In this document: in pieces, positions 12,501 through 24,479 of the stretch
Numbering within the stretch: position 1 is the stretch's first letter
How the letters are laid out: the number at the start of each line of letters is the position of its first letter
Source of the DNA: Beta vulgaris subsp. vulgaris
Lineage: Eukaryota > Streptophyta > Magnoliopsida > Caryophyllales > Amaranthaceae
Direction of reading: 5' to 3'
Length of the DNA stretch: 64,000 nt
Assembly (NCBI RefSeq): GCF_026745355.1
Contig: NC_079209.1
Location: forward strand, 50,300,596 to 50,364,595
Program-made: the position numbers and the translations under genes
The notes under the pieces: model-generated
Told to the model about the DNA's origin: nothing
The model's database searches: none
Seen by the model: only the letters and a program-made list of their open reading frames with translations

Positions 12501-13600
12501 GCAGCAATTAATGACCCTGCTGTTTTGGGTGGTGGGATGTGGCCAAGCCAGACTCAACGTATGAGGACATATACAAAGGTTAGTTGTTCTGCTTATAGTT
12601 TCTTTATATTGTAATTGGTTGTCCTGCTTATTACTTTTTGGAGGTTTTAGAAGCACAATTAATGGGAAGAAGAGGTTTTAATAGAAGGGAAGAGTTTATT
12701 GTTGACCCCATTAGCCAGATTATTTGAATTTTTTCGTCACAAGGTAGTCGTACTTTTTAAGAAAGTTCTGAATAGATACTTTTGAACAAAAAAAAAATAT
12801 TGGATAGTTTTGAACAAAATTTTCAAATATGTTTCACCACTTCCTTGTCTTAGCACATTATAGTGGTCCTTTAGAAGTATTCTCTCTAAATGCTTCACGA
12901 CATGCAATTGATTGGATTGTTCCTCTGCTTGATACAAGTTTACTTTGTGCTTAAAATAACACTCTCTCGATGTTGTTATATGGACTGGAATACTGGATTG
13001 TTGGATCTACTTTGTTAATGATTATCCGTTGGACATGCTTTTATATGGGCCGAATTGTCGGATCTGCGTCGCTAATGATTAATCTCTTGCTGGTATGAGA
13101 GAACTAATTTCTACTTCCTTTCAATCTCCCAAAAGGTGCAAAAGCGTGGCTCAGTTGGTAGATCCATCGATGTTACCCGCTACAAGGAATACGACGAGCT
13201 CAGGCGTGATCTTGCTCGTATGTTTGGCATTGAAGGACAACTAGAAGATCCTCAAAGAACGGACTGGAAACTGGTGTATGTAGATCATGAAAATGACATT
13301 CTACTGGTGGGAGATGATCCATGGGAGTAAGTGCATATCATTCTTTTATTATCTTATTTCTATCTTTAATTTGTAATTTGTTTATTCCATTTCCTAGTCC
13401 TGAACTTTCTCTTGCTCAATGACAGTGAATTTGTAAATTGTGTTCAAAGTATAAAGATTCTATCATCTATTGAGGTCCAACAGATGAGTTTGGATGGAGA
13501 TTTGGGTAGTGGACCAATCCCTAATCAAGCTTCAAGTGGTAGCGACAGTGGCAATGCATGGAGATATGACGACCACTCAGCTGCCTCGTTTAACCGATGA
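6514..13600 (+). CDS. ARF19-like: Auxin response factor, ARF7/ARF19 subfamily (class A activator)
   Basis: This nuclear transcription factor binds TGTCNN auxin elements and activates auxin genes when Aux/IAA repressors are degraded. Exons: 6514-6556, 7535-7644, 7762-7857, 8132-8188, 8299-8454, 8542-8626, 9287-9377, 9482-9646, 9735-9930, 10355-10493, 10654-12578, 13136-13326, 13426-13600. All introns are GT..AG, and the frame stays open for 1142 aa (Arabidopsis ARF7 and ARF19 are about 1165 and 1086). The start MKAPSNG is the family's usual N-terminus. A B3 domain (about 124-226, [20 protein letters not shown]) is followed by the ARF dimerisation region (about 250-340), a Gln-rich activation region (about 480-760, encoded by CAG/CAA runs) and a C-terminal PB1 domain (about 1017-1110) with the invariant Lys and the acidic D-x-E-x-D...DDPW motif. 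Only the ARF7-versus-ARF19 choice is open; this clade is often merged outside Brassicaceae. Confidence 0.96.
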
Positions 13601-14120
13601 GGTTGTCAATTACAGTATGATTTCCCATCAGAAGTGCATTCCACTCTATGCCTGTTACATCTTTGGATGAAAGGTGCAATCAATGATAATACATAGGCAG
13701 GATGATGGATTTGCTCTTGTAACATTTCCTTTCATCAACAGTTGATACAAAATATTCTTGGGTAGGCTGCTGGATCCTTGTAACTCCCGCGCCTCCTGGT
13801 ACTCATAGACTGAACACGTCATTGTAACTTACATTTTCATTTTTGAGCTCATTCTCTCTCCACTCACAATGTATCCAAATTGAGCTAGGAGCGGGAAGTT
13901 AAACTATCGGCCCTTAGGTAATAGGAAGTATGGACCTGGTTTATCTTCTGGCACCGGTGTATGTTTTAATGCAACCTACCTGTAAAGCTAGTGTTGTACT
14001 AGATGTAGTGTTGTAGTACTGCTGACTCCATATGCAAAAGGGATGGATGAAAATTTATATCACTTGTGATATGGCAATGTAAATGCAATCAAGCAGAACT
14101 AGATTTTCTTGTAGTTAGTG
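13601..14120 (+). other. Probable 3' UTR and downstream region of the ARF gene
   Basis: There is no coding frame. The sequence is transcript-like mixed composition rather than repeat. No clean AATAAA could be singled out as the polyadenylation signal, so the end is approximate. Confidence 0.4.
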
Positions 14121-14669
14121 TTGTTTTCTTTAGATAGATGTGTTAGCCGGAATACAGATTAGTGTACAAAAAGAGACATTGCAAATTTGCAATATCACAT
14201 CTTTCTTTTTAGTGTTTGGTATTCTCATTTTTCTCTGAACGGGAATCATGCACTTTATTATTAAACTAATCATGTGCATTGTTTTGATAACTGACACCCA
14301 TGTGATTTCCAGCTAAATTCTTTAAAGCTTTTCATCTGAAAGTACAATTAAACGAAGAATAATACTAATGGAACAGGTGAGTTAAGATATCTGGTAAATC
14401 CACTTGGCGTAAGTCTTATACCAATTTCTCTTAAAAGAAAAAGTAGTCACGGCCCAAAAGGTCAGATTAAACTGGTTGCCCAAAAGAGATGCTAAAACAA
14501 TTTTTTTTTTACTGCTATTGAAGTAAGGAAAGCAAGAAACAGAATTGCACTACTTCATTCTGAACAAGGGAGAGAACTGATTGAAATAAAGAATATACAG
14601 GAGGAGCTAGTTCATTTCTATAAGCAATTACTGGGATCTTGTGCCCAGTCTCTACCTGCTATCTATCTA

Positions 14670-15020
14670 TCTATACAAATATATTAAAAGACATTCTTAA
14701 GAATGTATATGTGCTACGTGTTACCCTCTCTCATTCAGTAACATTTTACTCACGTCTTTCTCATATAGTAAAAAAAGTATTGTTAACGTGAAGATTTGAA
14801 CCCACAACCTCAAGTATGAAAGAAAGAGATTCAACTATCACTCCACCATACTATTATTGTTTATTTAATCAAAATTGATAATGATATATGAATGTAAAAC
14901 TTTTGAGATCCATATAATGAATGAGATGAGTTTTTGAAATGAGTATGAGATGACTTATTTAACTACTACTAAATTGTAGAACAGAGAAATCTTGGAGAAT
15001 CACCCGGACCTAAATACTAG
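14670..15020 (+). mobile_element. Non-autonomous Helitron (351 bp) inside the LINE
   Basis: It starts TCTATACAAATATATTAAAAG after A and ends CCTAAATACTAG before T, the Helitron rules. The 3' hairpin is degraded. The reverse complement holds a tRNA-like B box (GTGGGTTCAAATC, about 14813) and a weak A box. LINE coding sequence continues on both sides, so the Helitron came later. Confidence 0.75.
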
Positions 15021-15214
15021 TTGATCTTACAATAGTGAGATATGGTCCTGCTCTTAGCTTGTTGTCTAGAGCTGAGTTAGTGAAGCATGTTACATGTGAT
15101 GAAATTGATAGAGCCCTTGCTTCAATAGATGACTCTAAGGCTCCCGTGGATGGATATTATGCTGTTTTTTTTTTCTGGAAGAGTTGGTCTATCATCAAGA
15201 AAGATGTTTACAAG

Positions 15215-15487
15215 GGAGTGTTGGAATTTTTTCAGAATGTGTTTTTGCATAAACCTATTAACACTACTGGTATCACCCTGGTTCCTAAAATCAAACAAGC
15301 TATCGTAGCTAAAGATTTTAGGCTCATAGCCTGCTGCACAATTATCTACAATGGAGTGTTAAAATTTTTTCAGAATGTGTTTTTGCATAAACGTAGTAAC
15401 ACTACTGGCCTTATCCTGGTTCCTAAAATCTCACAAGCTATCGCTAAAGATTTTAGGTTCATAGCCTGCTACACAATTATCTACAAG
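15215..15487 (+). repeat. Tandem duplication within the LINE RT
   Basis: Two adjacent copies (138 and 135 bp) both encode GVLxFFQNVFLHK...TTG...LVPKI...AKDFR...IIY. They differ at several bases and by one codon, so the duplication is old. The frame stays open across the junction. Confidence 0.85.
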
Positions 15488-16330
15488 ATCATTTCTAAGA
15501 TCATAACTCATAGAATGCAATCTATCATGCATGAAGTTTTTAGTCCTTCTCAAGCAGAATTCATTCCTGACAACATTTTGTTAGCTACAAAGCTAATAAG
15601 GGGCTATACTAGGAAGCATCTTTCTGCTAGATGTGTCATTAAGGTAGATACAAAAAAGGCATATGAGTTAGTTAAATGGCCATTCTTGGAAAAAATGCTT
15701 CTGGAATTAGGTTTTTCCAATTTGTTTGTTAGTAGGATAATGGGTTGTGTTAGAAGTGTCTCATACTCTATCTTGATAAATGGCATATTTTCAAGCAAAA
15801 AAAGACATGAGACAAGGTGATCCCTTATCACCTTTTCTATTTTCCCTCAGTATCGAATATCTTACCAAATGCCTAGGAGAGTTGAAGAATGAACCTGCTT
15901 TCAACTTCCATCCTAAGTGTGAAAGAATTCATTTGAATCATCTCATGTTCGCAGATGATCATAGTTTTGTGGGGAAAATCATGGTTGCTTTCAACAAATT
16001 CTCTCAAGCCTATGATCTAGTTGCTGGTATTGAAAAGAGTAGCATCTACATAGTTGGGGTGTCATATGATGAAGCTAGGGATATAGCTACAGCGGTACAT
16101 CTTCCTGTTGGTGACTTTCCCTTCAAATACCATGGGGTTCCCTTATCTGCCAAGAAGCTGAACTACAGCCAATGTAAAGTTTTGGTTGAGAAAATCACTG
16201 AAAGAGCTCAACTGGTTAGAAGTGTGTTAAGTAGTACGCAAAACTACTAGGCCTGCATTTTCCCCTTGTCTAAAAAGATTAGCAAGGTTGTCAAGAGTGT
16301 GTATAGGAAATTTTTGTGGACTGAAAAAAC

Positions 16331-16844
16331 CTTGAATTATAAAAAAGGCTCCTATTTCCTGAAATCAGTTCTATAATTCTAAAATTTATGCAGTCCTTTT
16401 CGAAACGCAGGGGAACAAAGACAAGGAGCGATTTGAACCTATAACCACCGGAGATCGGTTAGGGAAAGTGAGAACTGCTTTTTTTTAGGGTTGGAGGGGG
16501 TGAGAGACTAAGGCTTCACCATAAGAAACATTGAATAGAAACACAAAGCAACTGAGCAGGCATCGCCTGACTTTTCATAGAGCCAATCGAACCAAACATG
16601 TTCCATCCAGGGGAAAAAGCCGCCTTCTCATACTGAAACCAATCTTCAACTTTCTGTTTCACTGGTTTCATATTTAAGATCAAGAATACATTGTTGAAAT
16701 GAAAATTGAACTCAACAATCAAAAATGCAAGCACAACTATGGACACGAGTTGTTATAGTAGACACCTTTTTATGCTCCTGCCAGTAGCTACAAAAATCAT
16801 TACCACCTAAACGTTACTTCTACAGACATCCCGGGACTTGTAAA
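16331..16844. other. Junction between LINE remnant and the CPN20 3' end
   Basis: No gene is present. The right part (about 16510-16844) is probably the 3' UTR of the minus-strand CPN20 gene. Confidence 0.4.
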
Positions 16845-19800
16845 CTAAGAAGAAAGCACAGCCATAACATCAGACGACCTAAGCACAATGTAATCTGAGC
16901 CGTCTTTGCCCTTGAACTCATTCCCTGCGTACTTGGAGTACATCACTGTGTTACCTGGTGATACTGACAATGGTTTTCTGTTACCTTCCTCGTCCAACGG
17001 ACCGGGACCAACGGCGATTACCTGTATATAAACGTTAATTAAGAAATCGGGCACATCTAGAAACGCAATACAAATAAACATATGAGATTGGAGATAGGTG
17101 ATGATTACACTGCCAACTGAGGGCTTCTCCTTGGATGCCTCTGTCAATAGCAAACCTCCAGCAGTTGTCTGTTCAGCCTCAGCAACCTACAATTTTCACA
17201 CATATATTCAAGCAAGGCATTCGGCTTCCATCAGCAATAATGAAATAAGGGACAAGGGGAAATACACAGAAAGAAAAGATCTAAGCTTCATTTGAAAATC
17301 TGTTCCATCATTCCTGCCCAACATAGAAGATGAAATATGTGCAAGTATCTAAAGCCAAGGATGACGTGCTCAAGCACGTCCTCCTATAAATCCTATTAAA
17401 CATTATTTTTCGAACGAATCATCTACAGAAAAAGATGGCTTCTGTTATATCCTATTAAACATTATCTTTCGAACGAATCATCTACAGAAAAAGATGGCTT
17501 CTGTAATCTGAATTGCACGTACTCCGATGCGGACACGGCAACGGAGACAAAACAGAAGTGGAATTATATTTGTTCTTTATTAGTCTACTAAAAGATCAGT
17601 CTAAAAGCTTTTATGTTTAATCTTGTTAACGTATTTATGTGTCACTAACTATAAACTAATTTGTGATTTTCTTCTCTCATTTTCACTCACCTTATCGATA
17701 TTATTAAATATAATTCTCTGCATGCACTAAAAAAAAAAATCCACCAAGTGTCTCAAAGCCGGACTGAGAGTCATACAGTCGCGAACGGTCATATATATAC
17801 ATACAATACAGAACAATCATCTGGGGAGTCCGAAATGTGTGTGTGGGCACAAGACATGAAGTGTCCATGCAACCTAGACTAATACAGTATATCATTACAG
17901 CCATGTTGAATCTAATAAACTTCACATTAACAATTAAGCCAAAGTCGTGCGTTTACTTGTATTGCAAATGCAGTCTTTCTAAGCAAATATGCATAATATT
18001 CAAATAGGGAATACAGCAGGTGATTTAAGTAATTAGCCAAGGGATGATATCACATGTATAAACAGAAACCATATAACATTAAGCACACTGACCTTAATAA
18101 GGACTCTCTCATTCATAGGCTTAAGTTCCTTGATATCATCTGTCTCCAGGATGCCAACAATGTCATCTTCCTTCATTAACAGATGGTTTGACCCATTAAA
18201 CTCCAACTCAGTCCCCGCATACTTTGAGTACACTACCTGGCTTCCAGTCTGCGCCAAGTAAAATGGACAGGAAAATATCAGTCAAACAGATGAGATGTTT
18301 AATCACCGAACAACATTAGGCAACTAAACAATTACCTTGACACCAATTTCTATTTTGCTCTTCCCAATTGTCCTTCCCTCTCCAACAGCAACCACCTCAC
18401 CATATTGTGGCTTACTGAGAGCAGTTGAGGGTAGCAAAATTCCACCTGAAGTCTTCTCCTCTGCTTCCTTGATCTTGATCAACACTCTATCAGCCAGAGG
18501 TGTAATTGTGGTATACTATTCAGTGAACCAACGAATGTCAGTAATTGTTCAAGCACTGGTAGCTTACATCTTGCACTCGTGACAATAACAATCTATCTAT
18601 CCACGTTTCAAACCAGACACTTTGCCATCTCATAGCACACTTGTACTCAAAATAATAATAGTCCAGCAATTTCCGAATTAATACCACTCCTTCTGACCAA
18701 TATTCCACATTACTAGTTGATTTTTCTGGACTCCAAGAACAAAATCTTGACAATATCAGTAACTTTATGATATCTCAGTTCATTAACATTATAATTCTAT
18801 TTAGTTCCACATTTTGTTAAAAATCAAAAGTCAAACTCAATCTTAAAATATGTGGATTCTTTACATCAGAACTACGGAGTACAAACTTTGCTTAAAGTAG
18901 TTAAAAATATTGTATGACAACAATTTTTCATCATCACCCAAACATATATTTCAACTAGAAAACAACAATGAAGATTGAAGAACATTCACAATTGAGTACT
19001 ATCAAAAGGGCAAAGACCAAATATCTAAGGGTCAAGAACCTCAGTTAACGATCAACAAAACAAAGAATTGCCCTTATCGAATTGAGTAGTCAATACCAGA
19101 TTGCAGGAAAAAAAAGGAGTAGATTACTCCTATACGCAAATGTGCAAAGGGGTAGCCCAAATGCACACCCTCCATTCTTTAACAGTTGCAACAATTCCTT
19201 AACTTAAATGTTTCAAATTCATTGCAGCATCATTTCTCGCTCTCAGTATCTCTCTCATCATTACGTGTTATCTGTATCACATAGATCCCCTAACTAAATT
19301 CCTGTCCATCCCTCCATGTTGCTGCAAAGAACTGTGGAAGTGAAGTTCAGAATCTCTACAGGATGAATGACGGGTGGCAGAAATCCCCATACTCACTAGT
19401 AAGGTAAACACTCTATTTCCCATGTTTGTGTCAGTTAGAGGCTTAAATTCCTTATAGCACCACAAAGCAATGATTCCTTGAATTGCCATAACCGCAGTTG
19501 ACCTCAATATAACTCTTTTCTTAGATAGAAAAACTTTTCCGCTAAATTTTAATAATCGTACAACCCAAATTGAATGATCATTCTGCATCTCAGCAACAAT
19601 AATTCCAAGACCACAAACTACTAAGACACCCTATTGCACAACAAGAATTCCATGACCTCATACCAAACTCAGACAAAATAGGCGAAAATATAAAGAAAAC
19701 CACGCTCAAATAACACACCTACCCAACATCATTTCCACCCATCAAACTGAACACTTAATCCCAATAATTCCTCAATCCAATGAACTCAACAATCACCAAT

Positions 19801-20218
19801 GCAACAAATTCAACCCAACCATTTCTACATAAATCCTTAGACAACCAACATATCCATCATCACACTCCAGGATACACTCAATCCAAAAACAACTAAATCA
19901 TGAAACACACTCACACCTTCTATAGCAACAAGCCTTCAATCAATTTCAACCAAAGCTAAAAAGATAAAAAAAAAAAATTAACCAAAAATAGCAAAACAAA
20001 ATACTATCTAACAACAGCCATATATCAATCACAAGTAAGAGTACCTTGGGAGCAACAACAGTAGCAGCTTTAACAACAAGAGGGCGGAAACACCTTTGAC
20101 TAAGCCCTTGTTTTAATGGTGCAAAAGCAGCAATCTTTATTGCTGAAGGTCTAAGCCCTTCAAAAGTGGGCAAACCTCTGCTTGAAACACTTGTTGCTGT
20201 AAGCTGGGCTGCTGCCAT
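16845..20218 (-). CDS. CPN20: Chloroplast 20-kDa co-chaperonin (CPN20/CPN21)
   Basis: This is a plastid stroma co-chaperonin that caps Cpn60 for folding of proteins such as Rubisco. Exons on the minus strand are 20218-20045, 18515-18336, 18248-18093, 17186-17109 and 17021-16845. All four introns are phase 0 with GT..AG borders, giving 254 aa against about 253-255 in known plants. Residues 1 to about 51 form a Ser/Ala/Arg-rich transit peptide ending LVVKA. Two GroES-like domains follow: the first (about 59-158) with [17 protein letters not shown] and mobile loop GGILLPSTA, the second (about 159-254) with [12 protein letters not shown] and loop [13 protein letters not shown]. The doubled cpn10 fold is unique to plastid CPN20. 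It is convergent with the ARF gene. Confidence 0.96.
17391..17508. repeat. 59-bp tandem duplication in CPN20 intron 3
   Basis: The unit TCCTATTAAACATTAT...GATGGCTTCTGT occurs twice in a row with one or two substitutions. It lies within an intron, well clear of the splice sites. Confidence 0.8.
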
Positions 20219-20222
20219 TTCC

Positions 20223-20730
20223 CTGCTTTCATGATTAAAAAATACCCAAAAAAATTAGCAAAAAAATACACAACAAAAATTTAGCAAAAAAAAGCACCCA
20301 TAAAAATACCCACTAACAAGATTGAAAAGCAGATGTTACAATACTACCCACAATTCAAAATAAGCTGAATTTCTTAAAAAGTGTAACTATTTGTATAAAG
20401 AACATACAAAGAAAACCCAGAAAGTAGGTTTTTCAATTGAAATGTAAGGTAAATTTACCTGTTTTTAGTGCAAGATGGATGCAAATCGTGTGTGTGTGAG
20501 TTGAGATAGAGAAAGAGTGTGAGAGATAAGATGATGGTAGGAATTAGGATAATGAAACCCTAGAAGTTTCGGTGTTAATAATTTAAAATGGGAAGAGAAG
20601 GAGAGTTCTAGAGAATTGTAACGTTTGAATGGATGGTTGTGTAGATGGGTCACGAATTCATGTTTATTGGGTAGGCTTGGAATTGATGCCCAATTGTCAT
20701 TTTTATTCTTTTATGTATGGCCCAATACAA
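20223..20730 (-). promoter_or_regulatory. CPN20 5' UTR with probable leader intron, and promoter
   Basis: On the minus strand a donor AACAG|GTAAAT (about 20459/20458) and an acceptor GAAAGCAG|GG (about 20223/20222) frame a likely leader intron just before the ATG. A telo-box (AAACCCTA on +, 20555-20562) and a site II element (TGGGCC on -, 20719-20724) lie upstream. This pair is typical of highly expressed housekeeping genes for plastid or translation functions. The transcription start is unproved. Confidence 0.5.
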
Positions 20731-21640
20731 GACAACTTATGAAGAAGCTCTTTTGGGGTACAAGGAAATTACAAAGTTATGTAGATGAAATTCTGACCTT
20801 TGTATTAAGGATACATTTGAACGAGACTGTAGGGTTGTGAATGAAAGGTATAATGAATTTAAAATTAGTGATTGTTATAGTAAATATGTTAATTTTGAAA
20901 ATTGATAATTGAAAATTGAGAATTTAGGGTCTGTTCGGTATTACGGTTAGTTTTTAGTTTTTGGTTTTATGAATATGAAAGTTTTATTATATAAAGGATA
21001 TAATAAACTTCAAATTATTCACACTTATACTAATCATTTTAATTTTAAAAACTGACAAGAACAAAATTTGAAAACTATAGGCTTGTTCTTTATCGTTTTC
21101 GGTTTTCAGTTTTCAGTTTTTTTTTTTTTTTTAAAAAAAAAGACAAAAATATGATCATGGAAACTAGAATAATTAGTTTCTATTTTTCTGTTGTCAATTT
21201 TCAAAAATGGCATGTTTAATATAAGTATAACTAGTTTTAAGTTTATTATACCCCTTATATCATATGACTTTTATGTTAATAAAACAAAAAACTGAAAACT
21301 ACAGTGACGTCGAACAAGCCCTACCTTTTCAGGTTTCCATATGTTTGTTTTTTATTTTCTAGAAAAGCTGAAAACTAGACTTATAAAATGATAACAAATG
21401 AGCCTTAACTTTTTCTGATTTCTATATTCTGTTTTTAATTTTTAGAAAATACTGAAAATAGAAACGATTACAAACATGCCCAAATTAAATGATGTTTACC
21501 GCTAAGAAAGTTGTGAATTATCACTTTGACACATGCTACTTTGGTGTCATTAATTATCCTTAAAAGTAGTATACTTTATTACTCCCTCTGCTTTTTTTTT
21601 TAGTTGTTACATTTTTCTTAAATGATTCTTTTTACTTGAT
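20731..21640. other. Repeat-derived intergenic DNA
   Basis: No gene is present. The stretch holds several GTTTTCAGTTTT-rich segments, which look like diverged nested MITEs, and the left end of a Stowaway-like element (TACTCCCTCTG at 21579). A better defined MITE lies at 21078-21323. Confidence 0.5.
21078..21323. mobile_element. Short TIR element (hAT-like MITE)
   Basis: It begins TAGGCTTGTTCTTTATCG and ends with an inverted TAGGGCTTGTTCGACGTCAC. It is about 246 bp, with a T/A-rich core. No clean target duplication was seen, so the superfamily is uncertain. Confidence 0.45.
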
Positions 21641-21654
21641 ATATTGTTTCAAGG

Positions 21655-22645
21655 GGTTTATTAAACATCGCCCCGAAATTACTTAAAATAGCCCCAAATT
21701 TATTTTTATAGACTATTTTACTCTTTCCTCTTTTCAACACCACCCACCACCCCCACCATCATATCCTACCTCCCCACTGCCATCTGCGACCTCCACCACC
21801 ATCATCTTCCTCCTGCGACCTCCACCACCACCCACCTAAAAAGCAGGCAAATTTTTTTTGGAGACCATGGGCGAACGTCTGCGATGGACGTTCTACCCAT
21901 GGCCCGAACGTTTGGCCTGGACGTTCGAGCCATGGGGTGAACGTCCGCGGTGGACGTTCTTCCCATGGCCCCAACGTCCAAGCCAAACGTTCGGGCCATG
22001 GGTGGAACGTCTATCGCGGACATTAGCCCATGGTCACCAAAAAAAATTTTGAATTGGAGGCTTGCTTCTGTAATTTCGAAGCAATGGAGACCAGGAATGT
22101 TGTCTTCAATTTGCAGTGGCTTCCAAATGGCGGCAGTGTTGGTAGGAATTGCAGTCGGTGTTGAAGGAGAAATAGAGACTTTAAATCTGGGTAAATCGTA
22201 GGGCATGGGGGTTGGTGGTGGTGCTTCGAATCTTCGAATCTGGGTATATCGCAGGGTGCCAGGCTGTTATGGGTGGTGGTTGTGGGTAAATCGCAGGGGG
22301 ATGGTGGTGGTGGTTGCGGGTAAATCGCAGGGGCTGGTGGTGGTGGTAGTTGTGGGTAAATCGCAGGGGATTGCAGGAGGTGGGGAGGTGGGGAGGTGGA
22401 AGGGCTGCTCGTGGGGGTGGGGGGCTGCTGTGGGTGGATGTGACAATGGGGTTGGTGGTGATGGCGGCAGGAGGGTGGGGGCAGGAGGGTGGTTGTGGTA
22501 ATGGGCCGGGGTTGGTGGTGGTGGGGGGGTGGATGGTGGTAGGGGTGGGGGGTTAGAGAGAAAGAAAAAGAAGGTTATAAATGACATTTCAATGTTTTTT
22601 TGGGCGATTTTAAGTAATTTTTGGGCAATAAATAGAAGTTCAGTG
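21655..22645. mobile_element. Foldback element A (AAACATCGCCCC family)
   Basis: The left end (TTATTAAACATCGCCCCGAA, then TTACTTAAAATAGCCCC) is mirrored at about 22600-22645 by an inverted copy (TTACTTAAAATCGCCC...). The interior has C-rich then G-rich strands, GGGTAAATCGCAGGGG repeats (about 22185-22375) and an AACGTCC array. No protein-coding gene is credible in this skewed DNA. No exact TSD was identified. Confidence 0.55.
21860..22035. repeat. Minisatellite of (T)GGACGTTC / CCATGG units
   Basis: Imperfect units alternate GAACGTC, TGGACGTT and CCATGGG on both strands, so the tract is partly self-complementary. Overlapping open frames in several phases reflect the repeat, not genes. A short relative (AACGTCCGGCCGGACGTT) occurs at about 22877 in element B. 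Confidence 0.7.
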
Positions 22646-23085
22646 GAGATTGTTAAACACCGCCCCGAAATTTCTAAAAATCGCCCAAAGTACACTTGAA
22701 AATACAAGTTTACCCTTAACTTTCTCTTTCATCCTCACCATCACGAAACCAATCCCTCACTACCCAACAACCACCACCATACACACAACCACCATACCAC
22801 TGAAACCATGCACACCACCAACTAAACCACACACACCACCAACGAAACCAAAAATAATTGGCTTCCTCCACCAGCGAAACGTCCGGCCGGACGTTCCAGC
22901 CATCGCCCAAAAAAAAATTAACTCTCTGGCCGCTTGAGAGTTTTGGGTTTATATGCGGCGATTTCGTTGGGGTTGGTGGTGGAGCTAGAGAGTAAAAAAT
23001 AAAGGTAAGGGTTTAATTGTATTTTCAAATGTGCTTTGGAGAGATTTTAATAAGTTTTGGAGCGATATTTAGCATTTCAGTTTTT
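22645..23085. mobile_element. Foldback element B, same family as A
   Basis: The left end GTTAAACACCGCCCCGAAAT is matched by an inverted right end (GCTAAATATCGCTCC...) near 23070. The inner TIR continues as CATTTGAAAATACAA and ACCCTTAAC-like blocks. It is about 440 bp and abuts element A directly. Confidence 0.6.
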
Positions 23086-23124
23086 TACTACTTTTCCCTT
23101 CAGATTGTAAGCTCCCCCACCTCA

Positions 23125-23387
23125 TCTATACATATATATTAAAAGGCGTGCATAAACAAGAAACTGTGCCACGTGGCGCTCTCCCTAGGGAGTTTTAGCT
23201 CATGTAATCCATGTCAATAAAAAAATTTATATATTGCATAGTATAGGGTTTGATCTCAAGACCTCAAGTACATATACTAAAGTCTTAACCACTAGACTAA
23301 GTTGTATATAGTGTTATTATCATTAAGTATTATATTAATAAATGTAATTGTTTCTTAACCGGGGCATAGCCCGGGCCTAATAACTAG
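23125..23387 (+). mobile_element. Non-autonomous Helitron (263 bp), well preserved
   Basis: It starts TCTATACATATATATTAAAAG after A and ends with hairpin CCGGGGCATAGCCCGG, GCCTAATAA and CTAG before T. All Helitron terminal features are present and there is no coding sequence. The reverse complement holds a tRNA-like A box (TAGTCTAGTGG) and a degenerate B box, as in its relatives. Confidence 0.85.
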
Positions 23388-23667
23388 TTTAATACTAAAG
23401 GGGGTCAAAAAGTATGCTAAAAAAGAATGAAAGGGGCATTTGCTAAATTTGTAGTAATGGATAATTAATGACATTAATGATAAAAGGTGTAAATTGACTT
23501 TTGTGCAATCAAAATATAACTTATGTTTTAAAACGGAGGGAATAGAAAATTTTTCCTTGAATAATGCAAAAGAGGGTATTAATTCCACAAATATGCCCCA
23601 AAAAAAAAATCCCTGCGTACCGTCCATGTAGGACGGCACACGAGAATTTTTTTTTCTACTTAAGTTA

Positions 23668-23874
23668 AACCGCTACTTAGAATAGCGGTTTACACAAACA
23701 AACCGCTACTCTAAGCAGCGGTTATGGTTAAAATTAACCGCTATTTTGAGTAGCGGTTGACACTCGTTGACCGCGACTTTAAGTGGCGGTTTAGTCGCCC
23801 TTGAACCCAGTCATGTAAACCGCTACTCCCAGTAGCGGTTCATCAAAGGAAACCGCTACTTCAAGTAGCGGTTT
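23668..23874. repeat. Left palindrome array of the MULE
   Basis: Six copies of a near-perfect palindrome, AACCGCTACT-n3-AGTAGCGGTT, are spaced by 10-20 bp. Each could fold into a hairpin. The same unit occurs at the other end of the element and nowhere else in the window. Confidence 0.9.
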
Positions 23875-24479
23875 AGTAAAATCCCCAATTCCAACCTAAT
23901 TTCCCCAATTTCTCACATTTGAACTTTTTTTCTCTCAAACTCACTTCTTCCTCTCTCTCTCTCTTACGACGACCGGAGCTCACCATCATCCCACAAAACC
24001 ACCGGCGAGGACCGGCGACCGGAGCTCAGCCACCGATAGCACGGAACTGGCGCTAGGCGCACCACCACCGGCGCACAACTGACGCCAGGCGCACCACCAC
24101 CAATTGTTTTTTTGTGAGTTTTTAATTTATGTTTTTTTTTTAATTTAATTTTCTTAGCATGCCATATTAGTTATGTATTTTAGGTTTATAACTGTTGTTA
24201 GATGGAAATCGTTTAGTTTGATTAGTATAATCTAGTTGTTGATATTGGTTGGTTAAAAATTTAACATATTGTAATGGTTGATTTTGCATGAATTGGAAGG
24301 TGATATATTGTTGATATTGTTGGTTAAAAATGGTGTTGAGCATTTTGTGATGGTTGATTTTGCATGAATTGTTGTGTTTAGTTGCAAATACTACTAGTAT
24401 AGGTGAAGAATGGTGTTCATATTGTTTGAATGTGTAGAATAAGAATAACTTAAACATTATGTTTTTTGTATGTAGAATA

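Larger units (their letters stand above)
14400..16330 (+). pseudogene. LINE (L1-type) reverse transcriptase remnant
   Basis: This is the central part of a plant L1-type non-LTR retrotransposon. From about 14455 the frame reads like the linker before RT (NWLPKRDAK..., RKARNRIALL). After a Helitron insertion it resumes at about 15030 with RT finger and palm motifs (SKAPVDGYYA, PSQAEF, DTKKAYE, then RQGDPLSPFLF and the catalytic MFADD). Decay is clear: a frameshift near 15780-15820, a stop at 16248, an in-frame duplication of about 135 bp (15215-15352 copied as 15353-15487), and no endonuclease domain or poly-A tail. It lies between two convergent host genes. Confidence 0.88.

Noticed and set aside
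21759..22707. Several open frames in G/C-rich DNA on both strands
   Set aside because: They arise from the minisatellite and GGT/CCA runs of foldback elements and change phase with each repeat.
23668..23874. Regularly spaced palindromes resembling a CRISPR array
   Set aside because: Plant genome, spacers of only 10-20 bp, no cas genes, and a mirrored array at the other MULE end: they are subterminal transposon repeats.
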